Below, piece by piece: positions 35,332-43,267 of a stretch of 64,000 nt of DNA. Below the pieces are notes generated by a model. It was not told the origin of the DNA and ran no database searches. It worked only from the letters and a program-made list of their open reading frames with translations. The translations under genes and the position numbers were made by a program. The stretch is from Maribacter sp. 4G9 (lineage in GTDB: Bacteria; Bacteroidota; Bacteroidia; Flavobacteriales; Flavobacteriaceae): the NCBI RefSeq assembly GCF_002742265.1, contig NZ_MDGL01000149.1, forward strand, positions 62,001-126,000, given 5' to 3'. Within the stretch, counting starts at the first letter, position 1; every line of letters begins with the position of its first letter.

Positions 35332-37119
35332 ATGCCAACCCAAAACAAATCATTCTTAAAACGATTGCTCATTTGGAGGTACAAAAATATTTCCGAGAAA
35401 ACCTTCATCTACATCCTCAGCGTGGTGGTAGGGCTTTTGGCGGGACTGGCATCGGTCACCCTTAAAAACGTCACCTATTTCATTGAGGCCTCTTTGGAAC
35501 GCGGCATCATTTTCTCCCAGAACCAACTCTACTTTATCCTACCGATCATCGGGTTGACCCTCGTATACCTGTATGTAAAGTATGTTCACAAGGAACGGTT
35601 GAAACATGCTGTTTCCTCCATCCTGTTCTCCCTTTCCAAAAAGAAGGGCATCATTGACCGAAAACAGATTCTGACACAGTTGGTCGCCGCGCCTTTGACC
35701 GTTGGTTTTGGGGGGTCGGTAGGGCTTTTGGGTCCCGCAGTAGCATCAGGTGCGGCCATTAGTTCCAACTTGGGTAGGTTGTTCCATATCAATGCCAAGA
35801 CCCGCTCTTTATTGATCGCATGTGCTTCGGCAGGTGCCATAGCCTCCATCTTTCAATCGCCCATTGCGGCCATCATATTTGCCGTGGAGGTTTTTAGCAT
35901 GGACCTAACCATGCTTTCCATGCTTCCCTTATTGTTGGCATCTATTTCCGGGGTGCTTACCTCCTACTTCTTTCTGGGGAACGAGGTCCTGTTCAATTTT
36001 AGTATTTCCCGGGCCTTTGAGGTCAAGGACACCCTTTTTTATATCATTTTGGGACTAGGAACGGGAATAGCCTCTATTTACTTTACCAAAATGTACTTTG
36101 GCATCCTTCATTTGTTCAAACCGCTAAAAAGTCCCAAATACCGACTTCTAGTAGGCGGACTGGCCATTGGCATCATGTTGTATTTGATTCCTCCGCTGTA
36201 TGGGGAAGGTTTTGGCTTTATAAACAACCTCCTTATTGGGGACCATATCCAGGCCCTGGGCAAAACCCCGTTCGATGCATTTTTGGATAATATATGGGTG
36301 GTCATCGCCCTGTTGTTCGGTATTACGATATTCAAGGCCGTGGCCATGACCACTACCCTAGCGGCCGGTGGAGCGGGGGGAATTTTCATTCCTACCATGG
36401 TGATGGGCAGTGCCCTGGGCAATGTGGTGGCCAAGGTCATCAACAACCTGGGGCTGGGATTCTCCGTATCCGAGAGTAATTTTACCCTGATAGGTATGGC
36501 CGGACTCATTGCCGGGGTGTTACACGCCCCCTTAACGGCTATATTCCTTATTGCCGAAATTACCGGTGGATATGGGCTTTTCGTACCTTTAATGATTACC
36601 GCTTCCATTTCCTATTTGATCACCAAAAATACGATCGACTACAATATTTATACCCGAGAACTGGCGGAGCGGGGCGACCTTATCACCCATAACAAGGACA
36701 AGGCCGTACTGACCCTTATGAGTCTGGACGACCTGATCGAAATGAACTTCAAAACGGTGAATCAACATATGACCCTCGGGGAAATGTTGCATGAGTCCGT
36801 AGCCAAATCTACCCGAAATATCTTCCCCGTGGTAGATAGTCATGAAGCATTAGTAGGTATTATCCTATTGGACGATATCCGGGAGTTCATGTTCGATACC
36901 ACCCTGTACAAAAGCACCAAGGCCATCACTTTTATGCAAAAGCCACCGGAAATCATTTTTTACGGCCAGGACAACATGCAGGCCATCATGCAAAAGTTCC
37001 AGGATAGCGGGGCGTGGAACCTACCCGTGGTCAAAGACGGCAAGTATTTGGGCTTTGTCTCCAAATCAAAATTGTTGACTGCCTACCGTAGGGAACTCAT
37101 CAACTTTACGGGGAATTAG
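35332..37119 (+). CDS. ClC-type chloride channel/transporter with CBS domains
   Basis: 595 residues from ATG 35332; a GTG three codons upstream is in frame. Ten or more helices with ClC motifs: GGSVGLLGPAVASGAA (about 126-141), AGGAGGIFIPTMVMGSALG (about 342-360) and two C-terminal CBS domains (about 440-590). In proton-coupled ClC exchangers the first motif reads GxEGP with a gating glutamate; here codon 133 is TTG (Leu), giving GLLGP. Loss of this Glu uncouples H+ from Cl- in studied homologues, so this protein may act as a passive anion pathway (inference). Inner membrane. Monocistronic. Confidence 0.92.
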   Translation: MPTQNKSFLKRLLIWRYKNISEKTFIYILSVVVGLLAGLASVTLKNVTYFIEASLERGIIFSQNQLYFILPIIGLTLVYLYVKYVHKERLKHAVSSILFSLSKKKGIIDRKQILTQLVAAPLTVGFGGSVGLLGPAVASGAAISSNLGRLFHINAKTRSLLIACASAGAIASIFQSPIAAIIFAVEVFSMDLTMLSMLPLLLASISGVLTSYFFLGNEVLFNFSISRAFEVKDTLFYIILGLGTGIASIYFTKMYFGILHLFKPLKSPKYRLLVGGLAIGIMLYLIPPLYGEGFGFINNLLIGDHIQALGKTPFDAFLDNIWVVIALLFGITIFKAVAMTTTLAAGGAGGIFIPTMVMGSALGNVVAKVINNLGLGFSVSESNFTLIGMAGLIAGVLHAPLTAIFLIAEITGGYGLFVPLMITASISYLITKNTIDYNIYTRELAERGDLITHNKDKAVLTLMSLDDLIEMNFKTVNQHMTLGEMLHESVAKSTRNIFPVVDSHEALVGIILLDDIREFMFDTTLYKSTKAITFMQKPPEIIFYGQDNMQAIMQKFQDSGAWNLPVVKDGKYLGFVSKSKLLTAYRRELINFTGN

Positions 37120-37218
37120 ATTATATTACACTTCTAAAAGGGGTATATTCAACTGTGTATGTCCGGTTGTTAGCGCAAATATCTAAACAAACTTTTATTA
37201 AATCGCTATAATAAAAAT

Positions 37219-37225
37219 AAAGGAG
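37219..37225 (+). promoter_or_regulatory. Strong Shine-Dalgarno sequence
   Basis: AAAGGAG lies five bases before ATG 37231. Such sites are rare in Bacteroidota, and it stands out among the genes of this window. Confidence 0.55.
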
Positions 37226-37230
37226 AAAAA

Positions 37231-37488
37231 ATGGCTGATGCATTTCTGAACAACGTGTTCAGAAATAATAAGGATAGGTTAGAGCAAAAAAAAGCAAGGA
37301 CTTTAGGGATAATGATAATTGGAATACTTACCTGCATATTGATTGTATTAGCATACTTATATTTCCAAAAAACAAACGAATTAGAAAAGACAAAAAAGGT
37401 TACACATCAGGTTTTCACGGCACAAAAGGGTATTAGTGAAAAAATATTGGTGCTAATAAAGAACTGCATTAAAAATCAAGCTCTTTGA
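37231..37488 (+). CDS. Small single-pass membrane protein
   Basis: 85 residues, one membrane helix at about 25-45 (LGIMIIGILTCILIVLAYLYF) between a charged N-terminus (NNKDRLEQKKARTL) and a Lys-rich C-terminal tail with a possible short coiled coil. No family recognised. The coding region and flanks are visibly richer in A and T than the neighbours, and the start has an unusual strong Shine-Dalgarno site, which together hint at acquired DNA. Located alone between the ClC and M20 peptidase genes. Confidence 0.5.
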   Translation: MADAFLNNVFRNNKDRLEQKKARTLGIMIIGILTCILIVLAYLYFQKTNELEKTKKVTHQVFTAQKGISEKILVLIKNCIKNQAL

Positions 37489-37603
37489 ATTTAATTAAAG
37501 ACATACTTCTTAGCCTTTGGCAATACACTTTTACGTATTTAGCCATCCCAGAATTTCATACCTTTAGAGGGACCAAACAAGTTATTCCTAAACAACCAAC
37601 CCC

Positions 37604-39028
37604 ATGAAAAAAATCCTTTTATTTTTACTGCTCATACTAGTCATCATTGCGGGTATTCTAGTTTTCAACACCGTACAATTGAGTTCTAAGCAAGTAGCTT
37701 CCCAACCAGTAGCGGAAGTAACGTTTCCAGATGATATATTTCAAAACCTATCCAAAGGCTTGCAATACAAAACCATCTCCTTTAGCGAAGATGCCATACC
37801 GGATTCTACGGCCTTTTTTGGCTTTCATCGTTTTTTGGAAGAAACCTTTCCTTTGGTGCATGCAAATCTGTCCCTCGAAAAAATTAATACCTATAGCCTC
37901 TTATATACATGGAAAGGGTCCGATGCTTCCAAGAAGCCCCTTATCCTAATGTCACACCAAGATGTAGTTCCTGTAGATCAGCCCACATTGGAAGATTGGG
38001 AAGCAGGTCCGTTCGAAGGTAAGATAACCGATACCCATATCATTGGCAGGGGAACCTTGGATGATAAGGGCACCTTGATAGGCTTACTGGAAGCCGTAGA
38101 AAAATTATTGGAAGAATCCTTTGTACCCTCACAAACCATTTACTTGGCCTTTGGACACGATGAGGAAGTTGGCGGCAGCAAAGGTGCCGCCGAAATTGCA
38201 AAACACTTAAAGTCGAAAGGCGTTACTGCGGCCATGGCCTTGGACGAAGGCGGATTTTTGGCAGAGAACTTAGTTCCTGGTATTGAAACTGTAGCCATGG
38301 TCAACCTAGCCGAAAAAGGGTTTGCGTCCTTTAGATTGATCGTGGAAACAAAAGGGGGACATAGCTCCCAACCTCCCAAGGAAAACACCATTGGAATGTT
38401 GGCAAAGGCCATTGTGGACCTTGAAAACAATCAGCTACCTTATAAACTGGTAAAACCTATAGACTATCAGTTAGAATATATGGGGGCGGAATTACCTTTC
38501 TTTAAAAAAATGGCGTTTGCCAATCCATGGTTATTTAAAACCCCTATCCTGGAAGCCCTAAATGCCCATACCACCACAGCCCCTACCATTGTAAGCGGCG
38601 GTGTCAAAAACAATGTGATACCTACCGTTGCGGAAGCAACGATCAATTTCAGGATACTTCCGGGAGAATCCATAGAGTCTGTACAGGAACATATAGAAAA
38701 TACGGTTTCGGATAAAATAAAGGTGGAACCTGTGGGGTTTTTGACCAACCCATCAAAGGTATCCAGTATCGATTCCAAGGCCTATAAAACACTGGAACAG
38801 ACCATACGCAACCAATTTTCAACTAGTGTAGTCGTCCCTGGTTTGGTGGGTGGCGGTACGGATGGGCGCTATTTTTACGAAATCGCGGACGATGTATTCC
38901 GTTTTTATCCCATACGTTTAGGTCCGGACAGCATGTCCCGTTTTCATGGCATTGACGAAAAAATAAGTAAGGAGAACTACAAGGAAATTGTGCAGTTCTC
39001 CTACCAACTCATTAAAAATTTTAAGTAG
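37604..39028 (+). CDS. M20 family metallopeptidase (carboxypeptidase PM20D1-like)
   Basis: 474 residues with an N-terminal hydrophobic anchor (residues 4-22). The two-zinc M20 active site is visible: LILMSHQDVVPV (first His and the following Asp), GRGTLDDKGTL (bridging Asp), AFGHDEEVGG (catalytic Glu pair) and GGTDGRYF near the C-terminus. A dimerisation domain occupies about 225-345 (KGGHSSQPPKENTIG). Family members hydrolyse peptide or N-acyl amino acid bonds; this one is probably membrane-anchored facing the periplasm. Alone on its transcript. Confidence 0.92.
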   Translation: MKKILLFLLLILVIIAGILVFNTVQLSSKQVASQPVAEVTFPDDIFQNLSKGLQYKTISFSEDAIPDSTAFFGFHRFLEETFPLVHANLSLEKINTYSLLYTWKGSDASKKPLILMSHQDVVPVDQPTLEDWEAGPFEGKITDTHIIGRGTLDDKGTLIGLLEAVEKLLEESFVPSQTIYLAFGHDEEVGGSKGAAEIAKHLKSKGVTAAMALDEGGFLAENLVPGIETVAMVNLAEKGFASFRLIVETKGGHSSQPPKENTIGMLAKAIVDLENNQLPYKLVKPIDYQLEYMGAELPFFKKMAFANPWLFKTPILEALNAHTTTAPTIVSGGVKNNVIPTVAEATINFRILPGESIESVQEHIENTVSDKIKVEPVGFLTNPSKVSSIDSKAYKTLEQTIRNQFSTSVVVPGLVGGGTDGRYFYEIADDVFRFYPIRLGPDSMSRFHGIDEKISKENYKEIVQFSYQLIKNFK

Positions 39029-39138
39029 GACATTCTCTTGATCAATCTGCAGATGTGGAGCAAATTCGTGCAACGGGAATTGCAGTACTTCCAATTTCCA
39101 AGGATTGAACTTCCTAGAATGATTCGGGCCATTATTCC

Positions 39139-39146
39139 TAACTTTG
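39139..39146 (+). promoter_or_regulatory. -7 element close to a start codon
   Basis: TAACTTTG matches TAnnTTTG exactly and ends four bases before ATG 39151, so transcription would begin at or next to the start codon. Confidence 0.4.
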
Positions 39147-39150
39147 TCCC

Positions 39151-39426
39151 ATGAAATATCTTATCATATTTATCGTCCTGGCTTCCTTTGGATGCATTAT
39201 CTACGGGTTCAATCTGGAGGATTCCCAGGAGGCAACCGCACATAAGTTCATAGGGGGCGGTACGGTAGGTCTTTTTTTAGTGGCCATGCCTTTGTTCCTG
39301 ATCAGGGAAAGCAGGGGTAAAAAAATGAACGACTATATGTTGACCGAGGAGAACATTCGAAGAATGCAGGGGAAATCGACAAAAAACACTGAAAATCAAA
39401 GATTTCCAAAGGACAAAAAAGAATAA
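39151..39426 (+). CDS. Small two-helix membrane protein
   Basis: 91 residues: helix 1 at about 3-20 (YLIIFIVLASFGCIIYGF), helix 2 at about 36-52 (GGTVGLFLVAMPLFLI), then a charged, Lys-rich cytoplasmic tail (MLTEENIRRMQGKSTK). Similar short proteins are frequent in flavobacteria without a known role. A -7 element four bases before the ATG suggests a leaderless mRNA. A cold-shock gene follows 62 bases downstream after a perfect hairpin. Confidence 0.7.
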   Translation: MKYLIIFIVLASFGCIIYGFNLEDSQEATAHKFIGGGTVGLFLVAMPLFLIRESRGKKMNDYMLTEENIRRMQGKSTKNTENQRFPKDKKE

Positions 39427-39441
39427 TCCCCAACTACTTGA

Positions 39442-39462
39442 CCTAAAATTTCTTATTTTAGG
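39442..39462 (+). promoter_or_regulatory. Hairpin upstream of cold-shock gene
   Basis: CCTAAAAT (39442-39449), loop TTCTT, ATTTTAGG (39455-39462): perfect 8-base stem without a following T-run, 26 bases before the cold-shock ATG. It may end the previous transcript or be part of a structured 5' leader. Confidence 0.45.
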
Positions 39463-39488
39463 GTGTTAATTACCTAATTTTTATTTTA

Positions 39489-39680
39489 ATGACTGGCACA
39501 GTAAAATTTTTTAATGAATCCAAAGGTTATGGATTCATTACAAACGACGACACGGGAAAGGACATTTTTGTCCATGCGACCGCCCTGAACGGAAAGGATA
39601 TCAGGGAAGGAGACAAAGTAGAATACGTTGAACAAGAAGGCAGAAAAGGCATAGTAGCGGGACAGGTAACTGTTCTCTAG
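39489..39680 (+). CDS. Cold-shock domain protein
   Basis: 63 residues, one cold-shock domain covering the whole protein. RNP-1 (KGYGFITND) and RNP-2 (DIFVHATAL) are intact, as is the opening GTVKFFNESKG. Binds single-stranded RNA or DNA in the cytoplasm and acts as RNA chaperone; whether it is cold-induced cannot be told. A hairpin precedes it and a strong terminator follows 30 bases after the stop. Confidence 0.96.
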   Translation: MTGTVKFFNESKGYGFITNDDTGKDIFVHATALNGKDIREGDKVEYVEQEGRKGIVAGQVTVL

Positions 39681-39709
39681 TTATAAGTATTTGATTTTGT
39701 AGGAACAGG

Positions 39710-39733
39710 AACCACGCAATGCGTGGTTTTTTT
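39710..39733 (+). terminator. Terminator of cold-shock gene
   Basis: ACCACGC (39711-39717), loop AAT, GCGTGGT (39721-39727), followed by a T-run to 39733. Perfect GC-rich stem. Confidence 0.85.
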
Positions 39734-39748
39734 ATGTTTACCGATTTG

Positions 39749-40192
39749 TTATCGCCGTTTTTTTTCAAAAAATCGCAGCAAAAGATCGGATGCCTCATGC
39801 TCCAGAATGCCCCCTACCACTTCTGTTTTTGGGTGTAAACGGGTTCCCATGGCCCTAATGCCCCTTTGGGGATCGGATGCCGCATAGACAATTTTGGAAA
39901 TTTGGCTCCAGAAAAGCGCTCCACCACACATTTGACAAGGCTCCAAGGTGACGTACAGCGTACAATCCCTGAGGTATTTTCCGCCCAAAAAATTGGCCGC
40001 GGCAGTTATGGCCTGCATTTCGGCATGTGCCGTTACATCGTTCAATTTTTCCGTAAGGTTATGCGCCCTGGCAATGATCCGATCCTTGACAACAATAATG
40101 GCCCCTACGGGAATCTCATCCTGTTCAAAAGCATATTGGGCCTCTTGAAGGGCCTTCTTCATGAAATAAGAATCATCAAAGGGAGCTATCAT
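39749..40192 (-). CDS. tadA: tRNA(adenine-34) deaminase-type nucleoside deaminase
   Basis: 147 residues from ATG 40192 (MIAPFDDSYFMKKALQEA); an ATG five codons upstream is possible. The zinc deaminase signature is complete: HAEMQAI (His and catalytic Glu) and EPCQMCGGA (two Cys ligands). It deaminates adenosine to inosine at the wobble position of tRNA-Arg; length and motif order match TadA rather than cytidine or guanine deaminases. Divergent from dxs with an 96-base gap between starts. Confidence 0.92.
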   Translation of the reverse strand: MIAPFDDSYFMKKALQEAQYAFEQDEIPVGAIIVVKDRIIARAHNLTEKLNDVTAHAEMQAITAAANFLGGKYLRDCTLYVTLEPCQMCGGALFWSQISKIVYAASDPQRGIRAMGTRLHPKTEVVGGILEHEASDLLLRFFEKKRR

Positions 40193-40241
40193 ACCGTAAA
40201 AATACAATAAGATGGAAAGGCCTACTAGATTTTAAAAACAA

Positions 40242-40271
40242 TTGTTTTGGTGGGTAAAAGAAGTATTTTTG
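40242..40271 (+). promoter_or_regulatory. dxs promoter (TTG-N19-TATTTTTG)
   Basis: TTG (40242-40244), 19 bases, TATTTTTG (40264-40271): complete Bacteroidota consensus. Transcription should begin near 40277, downstream of the TTG that would otherwise open the longest reading frame at 40247; therefore translation most likely starts at GTG 40289. Confidence 0.75.
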
Positions 40272-40288
40272 CCACGAATAAACGCCCA

Positions 40289-42055
40289 GTGGATCCACTT
40301 TTAGCACATATAGACTCGCCCAAGGACCTTAAAAAACTCTCGAAGGACCGGTTGGCCCAAGTAGCCAGGGAGTTAAGGGAGTTTATAATTGACATCGTGG
40401 CGACCAAGGAAGGGCATCTGGGAGCCAGCCTTGGTGTCGTGGAGCTTACGGTAGCGCTGCACTATGTATTTAATACGCCTTATGATAAATTAATATGGGA
40501 TGTGGGCCATCAGGCCTATGGACATAAAATCCTTACGGGAAGAAAGGACCTATTCGAGACCAATAGACAACTTAATGGCATCAGTGGTTTTCCAAAAATG
40601 TCGGAAAGCGAGTACGATGCCTTTGGTACCGGACACAGTTCTACCTCCATTTCTGCCATCTTGGGCATGGCGATGGCCTCCAAATTAAAAGGAGAACACG
40701 ATAGGCAACACATTGCTGTTATAGGGGATGCCTCCATAGCCAGCGGCATGGCCTTCGAAGGTCTTAACCATGCAGGTGTCACGGATACCAACATTCTTAT
40801 CATTCTCAATGATAATGCCATAGGAATAGACCCCAGTGTGGGTGCCTTGAAAAAATATCTGACCAATGTAAAAAAGGGCACGGCTAAGGACGAAAACATT
40901 TTTGAATGCCTAAATTTCAATTATTCGGGTCCCTTGGATGGTCATGACCTTTATGGATTGATCAGAGAACTGGAACGCTTAAAATCGGTTTCAGGCCCCA
41001 AATTGTTGCATGTGATAACCACAAAGGGAAAGGGACTGCAAAAAGCAGAAGAAAACCAGGTAGCCTATCATGCTCCCGGCAAATTCGACAAAACTACCGG
41101 GGAACTTTTAAAAAAGAGCGATCGGCCTGAGCCATTGAAATATCAGGATGTTTTTGGGCATACCTTGGTGGAACTTGCAAAAAACAATGAAAGAATAGTA
41201 GGAATTACGCCAGCGATGCCCACGGGAAGTTCCTTAAAGTATTTGATGGAAGCCATCCCGGATCGTGCCTTTGACGTTGGGATCGCCGAACAACATGCCG
41301 TAACCATGGCCGCAAGTATGGCAACAGCAGGGCTGGTGCCCTTTTGCAACATTTACTCAACCTTTTTGCAACGTGCCTATGACCAAGTGATCCACGATGT
41401 CGCACTACAAAATATACCGGTCGTTTTTTGCTTGGACAGGGCGGGATTAGTGGGCCAGGACGGCCCCACCCATCACGGAGTATTTGACATTGCCCATTTA
41501 CGTTGTATCCCCAATATGATACTCTGCGCCCCTTTGAACGAGGTTGAGCTAAGGAATATCATGTATACGGCCCAATTGGGACTCGAAAATCCAATTGCGA
41601 TTCGCTATCCACGTGGCAGAGGGGTCCTATTGGATTGGCAGCTACCTTTTGAAAAAATAGCCATCGGCACAACTTTTGAGGTGAAAAAAGGAAGTAAAAT
41701 TGCCATCCTCAGTACGGGAACCATTGGAAACAACATTACTGAATTGTTGGCAGCAATCAAAAACGACGAGGCCTTGGGGCATTACCACTTTCCCTTCATC
41801 AAACCTTTGGACAAATACCGTATACAACAGGTCCTGGAAAGTTATGACCACATTGTAACAGTGGAGGATGGATCGGCCATTGGGGGTTTTGGCAGTGGTA
41901 TTCTAGAAGTGGCAAACGATTTAGGGCCCTACAAAAGTATTAAGGTATTTGGAATCCCCGATGTATTCATACCCCATGGCACCCAGGAAGAATTATACCG
42001 TTTGGCACAAATAGATATGCAATCCATTAAAAACTATCTAGAGACGCTTTTATGA
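40289..42055 (+). CDS. dxs: 1-deoxy-D-xylulose-5-phosphate synthase
   Basis: 588 residues from GTG 40289 (reading M-DPLLAHIDSPKDL), chosen because a consensus promoter overlaps the longer frame. Thiamine-diphosphate site GDASIASGMAFEGLNHAG, catalytic EGHLGASLGVVELT near the N-terminus and the transketolase-type pyrimidine domain (IAEQHAVTMAASMATAG) are present, with the C-terminal domain complete. First step of the MEP isoprenoid pathway: pyruvate plus glyceraldehyde 3-phosphate to DXP. It feeds the prenyl synthase and carotenoid genes elsewhere in the window. Slightly short against enterobacterial enzymes, usual for Bacteroidota. Confidence 0.96.
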   Translation: MDPLLAHIDSPKDLKKLSKDRLAQVARELREFIIDIVATKEGHLGASLGVVELTVALHYVFNTPYDKLIWDVGHQAYGHKILTGRKDLFETNRQLNGISGFPKMSESEYDAFGTGHSSTSISAILGMAMASKLKGEHDRQHIAVIGDASIASGMAFEGLNHAGVTDTNILIILNDNAIGIDPSVGALKKYLTNVKKGTAKDENIFECLNFNYSGPLDGHDLYGLIRELERLKSVSGPKLLHVITTKGKGLQKAEENQVAYHAPGKFDKTTGELLKKSDRPEPLKYQDVFGHTLVELAKNNERIVGITPAMPTGSSLKYLMEAIPDRAFDVGIAEQHAVTMAASMATAGLVPFCNIYSTFLQRAYDQVIHDVALQNIPVVFCLDRAGLVGQDGPTHHGVFDIAHLRCIPNMILCAPLNEVELRNIMYTAQLGLENPIAIRYPRGRGVLLDWQLPFEKIAIGTTFEVKKGSKIAILSTGTIGNNITELLAAIKNDEALGHYHFPFIKPLDKYRIQQVLESYDHIVTVEDGSAIGGFGSGILEVANDLGPYKSIKVFGIPDVFIPHGTQEELYRLAQIDMQSIKNYLETLL

Positions 42056-42139
42056 AAAGTCCCATACTAAGTTCTAACACCCATCTAGATGGTTCTTGGC
42101 AAATTACATCTGACCAATTAAAAACAATAAGAAACACAT

Positions 42140-43267
42140 ATGAACTACGTTTTTTTCAATAGATCCAGGCTATTTTACTTTTTTACACTTTTTATTTCAA
42201 TAGTGGCATATTCACAGGATACGATACCCTCACCCATCGTTCCGGATACGGTTATCATCGATACCACCGTGGTAGACACCATTGTAATACGAAAGACCCA
42301 GGAAAAAATCAAGCACGTTCCAAGGGGCGTGAATCTGACGAACCCCGTAATTTCCTTTAAACGTACAAAACCCTTAAAGGACAAGTACGACCCCTTTCGG
42401 GTGCCCTCCTTTTGGAACAAGGAAAATACGTTGGGAATCAATTTGAGCGAGGCCGCCTTTATCAACTGGAATGCCGGGGGTGACAATGCGGTCAGCGGAC
42501 TGGGATTTTTAAAAATCATACGGGATTATAAGTTTCGATACTTTAAGTGGGACAATATCGTTGAACTCAGATATGGACTAAATGCCCAGGAAGGCAGGAA
42601 AATAAGAAAAACGGAAGACGTGATACGTTTAAGTTCCAACGTGGGGTATAGAAGGGACACGATCAGCAATTGGTACTATTCCGTCCAATTGAACTTCAAC
42701 ACCCAATTTTCAAATGGTTATAAATATCCGGATAGGGATAACCCCATTTCGAGGTTCATGGCTCCGGGATATCTCTTCTTTGGTGCGGGTACGTCCTATA
42801 TCAGCAAAAATCAGAAATTCAACCTATACATGTCTCCATTGACCCAAAAATCGACTTTTGTATTGGATCAGGATTTGGCGGACAGAGGTTCCTTTGGTGT
42901 GGAAAAAGCCATCTTGGATGATAATGGAAACGTACTAACGCCGGGGGAAAACCATCGGTTGGAGCTTGGTATACTCATTACGCATAAATGGGAATTCAAT
43001 ATTGCCGAGAATATCGATGCCAATAGCCGATTAAACCTTTATACCGATTATCTCAGGAGCTTTGGAAACGTGGACGTTGATTGGGAACTGAACGTAAAAA
43101 TGCGAGTCAACAAATACATCCTGACGACCCTGGGTACCCATGTAATCTATGACGACGACATCCTTTTTGATGAAGTACAAAATGATGCGGGGGTAGTTAC
43201 AGATCGCGGCATTCCCAAAATACAGTTCAAACAGGTACTTGGCATAGGGGTCACCGTGGATTTTTAA
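42140..43267 (+). CDS. DUF3078 family outer membrane protein
   Basis: 375 residues; signal peptide ending near VAYSQ. After a Pro/Thr/Val-rich linker (SPIVPDTVIIDTTVVDT) comes the DUF3078 region: NTLGINLSEAAFINWNAGGDNA and amphipathic strands typical of a beta barrel to the C-terminal Phe. Predicted outer-membrane barrel; function unknown. It converges on dgt with overlapping stop codons (TTAA at 43264-43267). A 12-base palindrome CCATCTAGATGG lies upstream at 42081-42092. Confidence 0.85.
   Translation: MNYVFFNRSRLFYFFTLFISIVAYSQDTIPSPIVPDTVIIDTTVVDTIVIRKTQEKIKHVPRGVNLTNPVISFKRTKPLKDKYDPFRVPSFWNKENTLGINLSEAAFINWNAGGDNAVSGLGFLKIIRDYKFRYFKWDNIVELRYGLNAQEGRKIRKTEDVIRLSSNVGYRRDTISNWYYSVQLNFNTQFSNGYKYPDRDNPISRFMAPGYLFFGAGTSYISKNQKFNLYMSPLTQKSTFVLDQDLADRGSFGVEKAILDDNGNVLTPGENHRLELGILITHKWEFNIAENIDANSRLNLYTDYLRSFGNVDVDWELNVKMRVNKYILTTLGTHVIYDDDILFDEVQNDAGVVTDRGIPKIQFKQVLGIGVTVDF

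Noticed and set aside
40208-40288. Thiamine riboswitch before dxs
   Set aside because: The 80-base gap is filled by a consensus promoter and is too short for a TPP aptamer.
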